From contig NZ_CAJUBK010000020.1 of the NCBI RefSeq assembly GCF_910584465.1, positions 1 through 40,405 of the forward strand: DNA of 40,405 nucleotides, read 5' to 3'. Source of the DNA: an uncultured Oscillibacter sp. (lineage in GTDB: Bacteria > Bacillota > Clostridia > Oscillospirales > Oscillospiraceae). Under the pieces are notes generated by a model. It did no database searches. It saw only the letters and a list, made by a program, of their open reading frames with translations, and was not told the origin of the DNA. Made by a program: the position numbers and the translations under genes. Positions 1-7,927 of the stretch are shown here, piece after piece; positions within the stretch are counted from its first letter, which is position 1; the number at the start of each line of letters is the position of its first letter.

Positions 1-1519
1 GCATGTTGGCGGTACCGGACCGGCTGGCGAAGGGGAAGTGCTTGACCACGGAGGTGAGGACGATCAAGGTGAAGGAGCCATACAGCGAGGGGATCAGGCC
101 GCCGAAATGAGGCACGCTGAACATGGAGAAGTACATGGTGGAGAACGCCACGCCGCTCATCAGGTAGGGCACGAAGACCAGCTGCTCGGTGAGGTTGCCG
201 TACCACTTGCCGCGGCCGCGGGAGCTGATGTAGCCCAGGAACTGGCCGCAGAAGGCGGTGATGATGGAGGTGATGATGGTCAGCCGGACCGTGTTCCACA
301 GGGCGCTGAAGAACTCCGGATTGCGGAAGATGCCCGCGTAGTTGGTGTATCTCTCCGCCTCGCCGGCCTTGCCGATCCAGTTGTAGAGGGTCAGGTTGTT
401 CATGCCGTAGCCCGCGCCGGTGGTGATCTGGAAGGTCTCCATGATCAGCACGAAGAAGGGCATCACCATGGCCAGGAACAGGAACACGGCGAGGAACGCC
501 ATCATGGGCTTCTTGGCCGCGCCCAGAGGCATCAGGGTGCTCCGGCCGCCCTTGCCGCCGACGGTGGCATAGGACTTGCGGACGCCGATGGCCTTCTGGT
601 TGCTCATCAGGATCAAAGCGGCCAGACCCACCAGGACGATGGACATGGCGTAGCCGACGCCGCGGGGGCCCTGGTCGATGTAGACGCGCATCCGGGTGGC
701 CAGGGTGTAATAGCCGATGCGGTTGCCCAGGTTGGCGGCCACGCCGTAAGTGCCGATGGACTTACTGACGGTCATGACCAGGGCGGACAGCACGGAGGGG
801 AGGATCAGCGGCAGGGTGATGTAGCGCAGGATCTGGACCTTGTTCGCGCCCTGGATCTCGCCCATCTCCTCCAGCTCCGAGTTGATGGAGCGGAGGGCGC
901 CGGAGACCTGGATGTAAGAGAACGCGTAGTAGTGCATGGACATGCACAGCACGATGGCCGTGGGGCCGTAGGCCAGCCAGTCCGGGATCGGTATCCCCAT
1001 ACCGGTGAGGAACCCGTTGGCGCCGCTGGTGGGCGTCCGGAACACCGCCAGCCAGGCGATGGCCTTGGTCCAGGAGGGGATCATGTAGGGCACCGTGATC
1101 AGGATGCCCAGGATCTTCTTGCCGGGGAGGTCGGTACGGATCATCAGCCACGCCAGCACGGAGCCCAGGGGCACGGAGATCAGCGTGGTGAACAGGCCGC
1201 AGATGAAGGAGTGGAGCAGGGGCTCCCAAAGCACGGCCTTGGACAGGGAGCTTGCCAGCATGTACTGCCAGTAGTAGAGCGTGAAGTCGCCTACGCTGGC
1301 GCCCTTGACCCGGCGGAGCTCGCCCTGGGCCAGGGTGAAGGTGGACTTGATCATGGTCAGCAGGGGGATGATGATCAGGCAGAACAGCACCACCAGGCTG
1401 ACCAGCACGACCATGTTGAAGGGGTTTTTGAGCACGTTCAGGATCAGGTTCTTCAGCCGACGGGGCGTCAGCTTTTTTCTGGGGGGTCTTTCCTTTGTCA
1501 CAGTGACTGCATTCGACAC
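1..1519 (-). CDS. ABC importer permease with two fused permease domains (3' end beyond window)
   Basis: Inner-membrane permease of an ABC importer of the Fe3+/polyamine/sulfate-like type that carries two BPD_transp_1 domains in one chain. At least 506 codons are present and the reading frame stays open to base 1, so the C-terminus is missing. After a basic N-terminal tail (RPPRKKLTPRR) comes a first hydrophobic segment. The cytoplasmic EAA-type coupling loop of the first domain reads EEMGEIQGANKVQILRYITL. A second run of membrane helices follows around 'PMMAFLAVFLFLAMVMPFF'. The start is GTG at 1519, because AGAGGTG lies 5 bases upstream and no ATG fits the frame. Partner ATPase and binding-protein genes are not in the window, so substrate is unknown. 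Expression is probably from the promoter at 1654-1683 and repressed at the palindrome 1627-1640. Confidence 0.88.
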   Translation of the reverse strand, partial: MSNAVTVTKERPPRKKLTPRRLKNLILNVLKNPFNMVVLVSLVVLFCLIIIPLLTMIKSTFTLAQGELRRVKGASVGDFTLYYWQYMLASSLSKAVLWEPLLHSFICGLFTTLISVPLGSVLAWLMIRTDLPGKKILGILITVPYMIPSWTKAIAWLAVFRTPTSGANGFLTGMGIPIPDWLAYGPTAIVLCMSMHYYAFSYIQVSGALRSINSELEEMGEIQGANKVQILRYITLPLILPSVLSALVMTVSKSIGTYGVAANLGNRIGYYTLATRMRVYIDQGPRGVGYAMSIVLVGLAALILMSNQKAIGVRKSYATVGGKGGRSTLMPLGAAKKPMMAFLAVFLFLAMVMPFFVLIMETFQITTGAGYGMNNLTLYNWIGKAGEAERYTNYAGIFRNPEFFSALWNTVRLTIITSIITAFCGQFLGYISSRGRGKWYGNLTEQLVFVPYLMSGVAFSTMYFSMFSVPHFGGLIPSLYGSFTLIVLTSVVKHFPFASRSGTANM

Positions 1520-1626
1520 GATAACACCTCTTTCTGATAACTGCCGGGAGCTTCGCGGGCGGGACGGAGTCCTCCCTTTCCGGTCACGCCCGGGGGCCGT
1601 CTGCGCGGGGGACAGGGGCCGCTTTG

Positions 1627-1640
1627 CGCAAACGTTTGCG
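1627..1640. promoter_or_regulatory. LacI-family-like operator palindrome
   Basis: CGCAAACGTTTGCG is a perfect 14-bp palindrome with a central CG, the form typical of LacI/GalR-family operators. It lies 13 bases downstream of the -10 box of the importer promoter, covering about +7 to +20, a position where a bound repressor blocks initiation. A near copy lies at 5310-5323. Confidence 0.7.
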
Positions 1641-1653
1641 ATTTCCTGTGTTC

Positions 1654-1683
1654 ATTATAAGAAATTTTGCTGGGGTTTGTCAA
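1654..1683 (-). promoter_or_regulatory. Sigma-A promoter of the importer permease gene
   Basis: Read on the reverse strand, TTGACA (1683-1678) and TATAAT (1659-1654) are both perfect consensus and are separated by 18 bases. The predicted start site is near 1647, giving a leader of about 130 bases. A promoter this strong suits control by repression. Confidence 0.75.
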
Positions 1684-1843
1684 TTGTCATGCTCCCGATT
1701 TTAGGGGGGCTTTTTTATTCAATTTCACGATTTGTTTACGATCTAGACAAATGGGACCGTCGTAATTTTGTTATTTTGCCACTTGCATTTTTTTGGGATC
1801 TCTGAATGTGCGGATACGTTTTCGTCGAACTCGTCCCCTGCCG

Positions 1844-3574
1844 CTACGCCTGGAACTGGGCAGCGTAGAGCTGGGCGTAAACGCCTCCGGCGGCGAGCAG
1901 CTCCTGGTGGGTGCCCTGCTCCGCGGCCCCGCCCCGGTCCAGCACCAGGATGCGGTCCGCTCCCCGGATGGTGGCCAGCCGGTGGGCGATGACGAAGCAG
2001 GTCCGCCCCTGGCGCAGCCGCTCCATGGCCAGGCCGATCTCCCCCTCCGTCTCCGTGTCCACGTTGCTGGTGGCCTCGTCCAGGATGACGATGTCCGCGT
2101 CGGTGAGCAGGCACCGGGCGATGGCCAGCAGCTGTTTCTGCCCTTTGGAGATGCCCTCGTCGGTGAGGACCGTATCGTAGCCCTGGGGCAGGGAGGAGAT
2201 GAAGCGGTGGATGCGGGCGGCCTTGGCCGCTTCCACGATCTGCTCCCGCCCGGCCCCCGGCGTGCCGTAGGCGATGTTCTCCGCGATGGTGCCGCCGAAG
2301 AGCCAGGTGTCCTGCAGCACCAGGGCCAGGCGGCGGCGCAGGCCGTCCCGGCTGTAGGAGGCGACGGGCACGCCGTCGATGGTAATGGATCCGCTCTGGG
2401 GATCGTAGAACCGGAGGAGGAGGGAGACCAGCGTGGTCTTCCCCGCCCCGGTGGGGCCGACGACGGCGGCGAGGCTCCCCGCCGGGATGTGGGCGGTGAA
2501 GTCCCGGAGGACGGGGCGGGCGGGGTCGTAGCCGAAGGTCACGTGGTCGAAGCGGATATCCCCCTCCAGGTGCCCGGCGGGGACGGCCCCCGGCGGGTCC
2601 CCGGGCTCCAGGGGCTCGTCCAGCAGGTCCAGCACCCGCTCCGCCGCCGCGGCGCTGGCCTGGAGCTCCGCCAGGAGGTTCGCCGCCTCCCGGATGGGGC
2701 CGGAGAACTTCCGGGAATACAGGACGAAGGAGGACAGGTCCCCCAGGGTCAGCCCCCCGCCCAGATACAGCAGCGCCCCGAAAACGCTCACGGCGGTCAG
2801 GGAGATGTTGTTGACGAAGTTCACCGAGGGCCCCAGGGACGCGCTGGCCCGGTCCGCGTCGTAATAGGCTTTGGAGGCCGAGGCGTTGCGCTCCTCGAAG
2901 AGCTCCAGATCCGCCGCCTCCACGCCGTAGGTCCGGATGGACCGCCGGCAGCCCATCCGCTCCTCGGCGAAGCCGTTGAGGGCCCCCAGCTCCTTGGAGC
3001 GGAGGCGGAAGAGGGGATGGACCCGCTTCATCTGGAAGCGGGTCAGGACCATGGACAGCGGCACGGTGACGAAGAACACCAGGGTCAGCCGGGGCGAGAG
3101 GAGCAGGAGCATCAGGAAGGACCCCGCCACGGTGAAGACGCTGGTGCCCAGCTGGAGCAGGTCCGTGGAGAGGGTGGCGTTGACCGTGTCCACGTCGTAG
3201 CACACCCGGCTGATCAGGTCCCCCGCCGGATGGGTGTCGAAGTAGTCCACCGGCAGCTCGCTCATGCGGTCGAAGGCGGCCTCCCGCAGATCGTGGGACA
3301 CGGCCTGGGCCGTCCGGATGAGGCGGGAGGAGACGGTGTAATTCAGTAAAGAGGAGAGCGCGTAGCAGGCCAGCATCCCGGCGCAGCTCCGGAAGACGCC
3401 GGGGAAGTCCACGCCCCCTGCCCGGATGCCCACGGCGTCCACCGCCCGGCCGGAGAGGAGGGGCGCAGCCAGGGCCAGCAGGTTCCCCGCCAGCAGCAGG
3501 ACCAGGAGCAGGAGGAACTGGAAGCCGTAGGGCCGGAGGAAGCGGCCCAGGCGGACGAGCACGTTCTTTTTCAT
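1844..3574 (-). CDS. ABC exporter, half-transporter with intact catalytic site and degenerate signature motif
   Basis: Type IV ABC exporter half-transporter of 576 residues: six-helix membrane domain (about 15-310) followed by a nucleotide-binding domain. Walker A is GPTGAGKTT (about 373-381), Walker B is VILDEATSNVD with the catalytic Glu present, and the switch His is in VIAHRL. The signature motif is degenerate, ISKGQ instead of LSGGQ. Its start overlaps the stop of the upstream gene by 4 bases (ATGA), so the two are translationally coupled. The partner has a proper LSGGQ but a broken Walker B. Together they make the asymmetric heterodimer known from TM287/288, BmrCD and LmrCD, with one working and one degenerate ATP site. 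Such pairs export drugs, lipids or peptides; the substrate here is not evident. Confidence 0.93.
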   Translation of the reverse strand: MKKNVLVRLGRFLRPYGFQFLLLLVLLLAGNLLALAAPLLSGRAVDAVGIRAGGVDFPGVFRSCAGMLACYALSSLLNYTVSSRLIRTAQAVSHDLREAAFDRMSELPVDYFDTHPAGDLISRVCYDVDTVNATLSTDLLQLGTSVFTVAGSFLMLLLLSPRLTLVFFVTVPLSMVLTRFQMKRVHPLFRLRSKELGALNGFAEERMGCRRSIRTYGVEAADLELFEERNASASKAYYDADRASASLGPSVNFVNNISLTAVSVFGALLYLGGGLTLGDLSSFVLYSRKFSGPIREAANLLAELQASAAAAERVLDLLDEPLEPGDPPGAVPAGHLEGDIRFDHVTFGYDPARPVLRDFTAHIPAGSLAAVVGPTGAGKTTLVSLLLRFYDPQSGSITIDGVPVASYSRDGLRRRLALVLQDTWLFGGTIAENIAYGTPGAGREQIVEAAKAARIHRFISSLPQGYDTVLTDEGISKGQKQLLAIARCLLTDADIVILDEATSNVDTETEGEIGLAMERLRQGRTCFVIAHRLATIRGADRILVLDRGGAAEQGTHQELLAAGGVYAQLYAAQFQA

Positions 3575-5283
3575 CCCAGCCCTCCCATCTGCAGTTCCGC
3601 CATGCGGCGGTATCGGTCACAGCTCTCCAAAAGCTGAGCGTGGGTCCCCTGCGCGGCGATCGCGCCCTCCTCCAGCACCAGGATGCGGTCCGCTCCCCGG
3701 AGGGAGGCCACCCGTTCGGAGACGACCACCAGGGTCACGCCGGGGAAGTCCCGCCGGATGGCGGCGTGGAGGGCGGAAGCGGTGCGGTAGTCCAGGGCGC
3801 TGTCGGCGCTGTCCAGGATCAGGACGCCGGGCCGGGCCGCCAGGGCCCTGGCGATCAGCAGCCGCTGGCGCTGCCCGCCGGAGAGGTTGGCCCCCCGGAT
3901 GTCCAGCCTGGCGTCCAGCCCGCCGGGCATGGCCTGGATGAACTCCCACGCCTGGGCGGTCCGGGCGGCGGCCTCCGCGTCCTCCCGGGGGAGCCGGCGG
4001 AGGAAGGAGATGTTCTCATAAACGCTGTCGTTCAGCAGGGCCTCGTTCTGGAACACCACGCCGAAGCGGCCCCGGAGGTCCTCCCGGCTGAGGGTGGACA
4101 CGTCCCGTCCCCCCACCCAGACGACGCCCTCGTCCGCGTCGTAGAGCCGGAGGAGGAGGGCGATCAGCGTGGTCTTCCCCGCCCCGGTGGGGCCGAGGAT
4201 GCCCAAGGTCTCTCCTTTATCCAATGAGAAACCCGCCCCGGCCAGGTCCTCCTCCACTCCCAGATAGGAGAAGGATACGCCCTCCATCCCCAGCTCGGGG
4301 CCTCCGGCCTCCCCCTCTCCCGGGAGGCGGACCGGCTGGCCCTCCGGGGCCAGCAGCACCTCCTCGATGCGCCGGGCGGAGGCCACGCCCTTGCTGAAGC
4401 GGACGAAGAGCTTCGCCAAGCCCAGCGTGGCGGTCTGGATCAGCGTGAAATAGGACAGGAAGGCCACGATCTGCCCGGAGGCCATCTGCCCCCGGTCCAC
4501 CAGGACCGCCCCCGCCAGCACCACCAGCACCAGCCCCAGGTTCAGCAGGAAGTCCGAAAGCGGGTTCGCCGCGGCCATGATCCGTCCGGCGGCCTCCTCG
4601 GCCTCCCGGGCCTCCCGGCTGGCGGCGGCGAAGCGCTCCCGCTCCCGCCCCTGGCAGGCCAGGGCCTTCACCACCCGGACGCCGGAGGCGTTCTCCCGGA
4701 TGACCCGCACCACCGTGTCCACCGCCTCCTGGGACCGCGTATAGCGGGGCACGCCCTTGCGGGTCACCAGGGCGATGGCGCAGAAGGTGGCGGAGCACAC
4801 CGCCAGCTGCACCAGCGCCAGGGCCGGGGCCTGGAAGAAGGTCAGCACCAGTCCGCCCAGCACCAGCATGGGCGCCCGGATGCCGCCGCGCTGGATCTTG
4901 TCGAACATCTGGTGGACGTTATAGGTGTCGTTGGTCAGGCGGGAGACCAGGGACGACACGGAGAACCGGTCCATCTGGGCCTGGGACAGCAGCAGCGTCC
5001 TCCGGTAAAGGTCCCGGCGCAGGCTCTGGGTCATGTCCATGGACACCCACGCGGCCATGCGGTTGGCGGTGATGTTGCAGAACGCCGCGCCGAAGGCCAT
5101 CAGCAACATGAGCCCCCCGGCCCGGAAGACCCCCGTCAGGTCCCGGGCGGGGACGCAGTCGTCGATGATGTGGGCCAGCAGCAGGGGGAGGAGCAGCTCC
5201 AGCACAGCGGCGGAGAACTTCACCGTCACGCCCACGGCGACCCGCGGCGCGTGAGGGCGGAGATAACCGAGGATCGTCTTCAT
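3571..5283 (-). CDS. ABC exporter, half-transporter with degenerate ATPase residues
   Basis: Partner half-transporter of 570 residues: membrane domain (about 10-310) and nucleotide-binding domain. Walker A GPTGAGKTT is at about 364-372 and the signature LSGGQRQR at 467-474 is intact. Walker B reads VLILDSADSALD, so the catalytic Glu is Ser (residue 492), and the switch His is Glu (residue 523, VVSERVAS). In known heterodimeric exporters these positions are usually Asp and Gln, so this is a more divergent pseudo-site. It starts at ATG 5283 after AAAGGAGGG and is the first gene of a two-gene operon. The promoter at 5338-5367 with a downstream CAAACGTTTG palindrome suggests the same repressor as the neighbouring importer. 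Confidence 0.93.
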   Translation of the reverse strand: MKTILGYLRPHAPRVAVGVTVKFSAAVLELLLPLLLAHIIDDCVPARDLTGVFRAGGLMLLMAFGAAFCNITANRMAAWVSMDMTQSLRRDLYRRTLLLSQAQMDRFSVSSLVSRLTNDTYNVHQMFDKIQRGGIRAPMLVLGGLVLTFFQAPALALVQLAVCSATFCAIALVTRKGVPRYTRSQEAVDTVVRVIRENASGVRVVKALACQGRERERFAAASREAREAEEAAGRIMAAANPLSDFLLNLGLVLVVLAGAVLVDRGQMASGQIVAFLSYFTLIQTATLGLAKLFVRFSKGVASARRIEEVLLAPEGQPVRLPGEGEAGGPELGMEGVSFSYLGVEEDLAGAGFSLDKGETLGILGPTGAGKTTLIALLLRLYDADEGVVWVGGRDVSTLSREDLRGRFGVVFQNEALLNDSVYENISFLRRLPREDAEAAARTAQAWEFIQAMPGGLDARLDIRGANLSGGQRQRLLIARALAARPGVLILDSADSALDYRTASALHAAIRRDFPGVTLVVVSERVASLRGADRILVLEEGAIAAQGTHAQLLESCDRYRRMAELQMGGLG

Positions 5284-5309
5284 AGGGCCCTCCTTTCGGA
5301 TCGGATCTG

Positions 5310-5323
5310 CTCAAACGTTTGCG
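5310..5323. promoter_or_regulatory. Second LacI-like operator, upstream of the exporter operon
   Basis: CTCAAACGTTTGCG shares 13 of 14 bases with the operator at 1627-1640; the inner ten bases (5312-5321) are a perfect palindrome. It starts about 15 bases past the -10 box of the exporter promoter, nearly the same placement as at the first site. Confidence 0.65.
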
Positions 5324-5337
5324 GTAAAACTGTCACT

Positions 5338-5367
5338 ATGATACTACGTCCCGCGCCGCCAAGTCAA
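5338..5367 (-). promoter_or_regulatory. Promoter of the ABC exporter operon
   Basis: Reverse strand: TTGACT (5367-5362), an 18-base spacer, then TATCAT (5343-5338). Architecture and operator position match the promoter at 1654-1683. Confidence 0.65.
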
Positions 5368-5496
5368 TCCACCGGAGAGGACAATTTTGACACTTTCCCC
5401 GTTTTTCCGGAAAGGCCCCCGCCGGAGGCGGCGGCGCGCCGGACGCCCGGGGCCGCGCGCAGCCTTATAAAAGCGGGGCGCGGCTGCAAATCATGC

Positions 5497-5525
5497 GTGA
5501 CAAATCGGGACGGCTGTGGTATGAT
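5497..5525 (+). promoter_or_regulatory. Promoter of the hybrid histidine kinase
   Basis: GTGACA (5497-5502), a 17-base spacer and TATGAT (5520-5525). The leader to the ATG at 5568 is short and contains GGAAAGGAGG. It diverges from the exporter promoter; the stretch between the two (5368-5496) is GC-rich and shows no other recognisable element. Confidence 0.55.
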
Positions 5526-5567
5526 GGCATATGATCGTATCCATATCTGGAAAGGAGGCCCCGCCCC

Positions 5568-7703
5568 ATGATCGACCACCATGGCCTGATCGAGTACCTG
5601 CTGACCCCCGGCGGTGGCCTGCCGGATCGGGAGGGCCTCACCGCCCAGGAGGTCAAGCGCTTCACCGACGAGATGCCCGGCGGCTTTTTCATCTACCGGG
5701 ACGACACCGGCCATGTCCTCTATGCCAACCGGGCCCTCCTGCACATCTTTGGCTGTGACACCATGTCGGAGTTCCGCCGCCTCACCGGCGGCACCTTCTC
5801 CGGGCTCGTCCACCCCGACGACCGGGACGCCGTCATGAAGAGCATCGATGAGCAGATCTCCCACAACAGCTTCGACCTGGACTACGTGGAATACCGGATC
5901 GTCCGCCGGGACGGGTCCGTGTGCTGGGTGGAGGATTTCGGGCATTACATCGAGACCGAGAAGCTGGGCGGCGTGTTCTACGTCTTCCTGGCCGACGCCA
6001 CCGAGCGCCGCCACCGCCGCATGGCGGAGCGGGCGGCGATCTTGGAGGAGAAGCTGCAAAAGGAGCGGGAGCTCCAGGAGCAGGCGGAGCAGACCGCCGG
6101 GTTCCTCGAGCAGATGAACGACGAGCTGACCCGCCGCCTGGAACTGATCGAGGGCCTCAGCGCAGATTACGAGACGGTCTTCCACGCCGACCTGGAGCAG
6201 GACCAGATCCAGCCCTACCGGGTCAGCGGCCGGGCCTGGTTCCAGTTCGGCCGGGATCTGCAGGTCCGGCCCTTCACGGGCTTCGCCGAGGCGTACACGG
6301 ACCTCTGGGTCCATCCGGAGGACCGGGCGCTGTTCCGCCGCTCCGTGGACCCGGCGTACATCCGCGCGTCCCTGAAGGCGCAGAAGTCCTATCATGTGAA
6401 CTACCGCCTCCTCCACGGCGGGGAGCCGGAGTATGTCCAGGCGTTCGTGGTGAACGTCAGCCCGGAGATGGGCGTGACGCAGATCATGTTCGGCTGCCGG
6501 ACGGTGGACGAGGAGGTCCGCCGGGAGCGGGCCCGGACGGCCATGCTGGAGGACGCGCTCCAGCAGGCGAAGCTGGCGGGAGAGGCCCGGAACACGTTTT
6601 TGAGCAACATGTCCCACGACATGCGCACGCCGATGAACGCCATCGTGGGCTTCACGGCCCTGGCGAAGCGGCACCTGCACGACCCGGAGCGTCTGGAGAA
6701 GGACCTGGACCGGATCGAGGAGGCCAGCGGGCGGCTCCTGCGGCTGGTGAACGACGTGCTGGAGCTGAGCTGGCTGGAGTCGGGCAAGGTCCACATCGAC
6801 GAGACGGCCTGCGCCCTGCCGGACCTGGCGCGGGAGGTCCTGGAGGCCGTCCGGTCCCGGGCGGCGGAAAAGGGCGTGGGGCTGACCCTGGATCTGCCGG
6901 AGATGGAGCACCCGAAGATATGGTGCGACCGGCCCAAGCTGCAGCAGGCCCTGGGACGGCTGGCGGCCGGCGCGGTGCAGAGCGTCGTCCCCGGCGGGCG
7001 GGTGCGCCTGTCCATCCGGGAGCGGAGCTCCACCCGCGCTTACGGGGCCTATACGTTCACGGCGGACTGCTTCGGGCTGGAGCGGTCCCTGTCCGACCTG
7101 TTCCGGCCCTTCGAGCGCCGGGAGATCACCGCCGCCGGCGACGCGGCGGGGGCAGATCCCGGGCTGTCCGTGGCCCGGCACATCATCGAGCTGATGGGCG
7201 GCACGGTCAAGACGGAGCCGCTGGAGGGCGAAGGCGCCCCGGGCCGCTTCACGGCGACGCTGAACCTGCGGCTGCAGGAGGAGGCGGCGCTCCAGGCGGG
7301 GGGCTCCCGGAACGGGGAGCGCCGGGTGCTGGTAGTGGAGGACAACGAGCTGAACCGGGAGATCGCCGTGGACCTCCTGGAGGAGGCGGGCTTCCTGGTG
7401 GAGACCGCCGAGGACGGCGCGCAGGGCCTGGAGAAGGTGCGCAGCTCCCATCCGGGGTATTACGCCCTGGTGCTGATGGACCTGCGGATGCCGGTGATGG
7501 ACGGCCACGCCGCCGCCCGGGCCATCCGCGCGCTGGAGGACCCGGGGCTGGCGAACGTGCCGATCGTGGCGCTGTCGGCGAACACCTTCGATGAGGACCG
7601 GAAGCAGTCCGCGGAGAGCGGCATGAACGCCCACCTGGCCAAGCCCCTGAACATCGACCGCCTGCTGGAGCTGATCTCCAGCCTCACCGGATGTGAGACA
7701 TGA
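5568..7703 (+). CDS. PAS-containing hybrid sensor histidine kinase with degenerate ATPase domain
   Basis: Predicted cytoplasmic sensor of 711 residues with no membrane segment. Order: PAS domain (about 30-145), coiled coil (about 150-200, rich in E, Q and R), second PAS-like domain (about 205-310), HisKA with the H-box FLSNMSHDMRTPMN (His350), a HATPase_c domain (about 415-570) and a C-terminal receiver domain (about 585-705). The receiver is intact: VVEDNELN acidic patch, phospho-Asp638 in LVLMDLRMP, and the K in AHLAKPLN. The ATPase domain is not. The N-box aligns with QALGRLAAGAVQSV (460-473) and lacks its Asn, and the G1 box reads TADCFGL instead of DxGxG. The protein may therefore be a phosphatase or pseudokinase, or use another kinase. 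The start is supported by AAAGGAGG. No DNA-binding regulator adjoins it. Confidence 0.85.
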   Translation: MIDHHGLIEYLLTPGGGLPDREGLTAQEVKRFTDEMPGGFFIYRDDTGHVLYANRALLHIFGCDTMSEFRRLTGGTFSGLVHPDDRDAVMKSIDEQISHNSFDLDYVEYRIVRRDGSVCWVEDFGHYIETEKLGGVFYVFLADATERRHRRMAERAAILEEKLQKERELQEQAEQTAGFLEQMNDELTRRLELIEGLSADYETVFHADLEQDQIQPYRVSGRAWFQFGRDLQVRPFTGFAEAYTDLWVHPEDRALFRRSVDPAYIRASLKAQKSYHVNYRLLHGGEPEYVQAFVVNVSPEMGVTQIMFGCRTVDEEVRRERARTAMLEDALQQAKLAGEARNTFLSNMSHDMRTPMNAIVGFTALAKRHLHDPERLEKDLDRIEEASGRLLRLVNDVLELSWLESGKVHIDETACALPDLAREVLEAVRSRAAEKGVGLTLDLPEMEHPKIWCDRPKLQQALGRLAAGAVQSVVPGGRVRLSIRERSSTRAYGAYTFTADCFGLERSLSDLFRPFERREITAAGDAAGADPGLSVARHIIELMGGTVKTEPLEGEGAPGRFTATLNLRLQEEAALQAGGSRNGERRVLVVEDNELNREIAVDLLEEAGFLVETAEDGAQGLEKVRSSHPGYYALVLMDLRMPVMDGHAAARAIRALEDPGLANVPIVALSANTFDEDRKQSAESGMNAHLAKPLNIDRLLELISSLTGCET

Positions 7704-7705
7704 GG

Positions 7706-7735
7706 GAGCCGCCGTGATCCCCATCACGGCGGCTC
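7706..7735. terminator. Hairpin after the kinase gene, first of a duplicated pair
   Basis: Perfect 13-bp stem GAGCCGCCGTGAT / ATCACGGCGGCTC with loop CCCC, three bases after the kinase stop. No T-run follows on either side. The same stem recurs at 7895-7923, there followed by a T-run, on the other side of repeat copy A. Confidence 0.5.
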
Positions 7736-7894
7736 AGAGCGTCAAAAAAGAAGGGCGACTCCATCGACGGGAAGGAAGAGAGTTACGAGAGGGACCCAGG
7801 AAGGGTCCCTTTCGTTTTCAATGATAAGTTTTCAGAACTTTTCGAACGTTCTGAAAACTTGCTCCGCCTGTCGAAAAAGTCTTTTCGACAGGCG
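7736..7894 (+). repeat. Structured intergenic repeat, copy A
   Basis: About 160-bp element, clearly related by eye to 38106-38261 on the opposite strand. It starts AGAGCGTCAAAA and holds three hairpins. One is GGGACCC-AGGAA-GGGTCCC. The second has a 13-bp stem AAGTTTTCAGAAC / GTTCTGAAAACTT. The third is a long stem around CCTGTCGAAAA-AGTC-TTTTCGACAGG that extends outward to about 17 bp. A block reading CGAGAGGGACCCAGGAAGGG is shared with copy B. No coding capacity is evident. It sits between two near-identical terminator-like hairpins. Confidence 0.75.
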
Positions 7895-7927
7895 GAGCCG
7901 CCGTGATCTCCATCACGGCGGCTTTTT
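7895..7927 (+). terminator. Terminator, second copy of the duplicated hairpin
   Basis: Stem AGCCGCCGTGAT / ATCACGGCGGCT with loop CTCC, followed by TTTTT (7923-7927) on the + strand. It differs from the hairpin at 7706-7735 mainly in one loop base. The stop codon of the reverse-strand gene (7913-7915) lies inside it. Confidence 0.65.

Noticed and set aside
38..1537. Long forward open frame opposite the importer permease
   Set aside because: Composition (His, Gln, Gly, Asp and Val rich, no hydrophobic core) is that of an antisense shadow in high-GC DNA; the reverse strand gives a clear permease with promoter and ribosome site.
3571..5283. Exporter subunit as a pseudogene because of its broken Walker B and switch residues
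   Set aside because: The frame is full length, the signature motif is intact, and the partner has the complementary degenerate signature, the known asymmetric heterodimer design.
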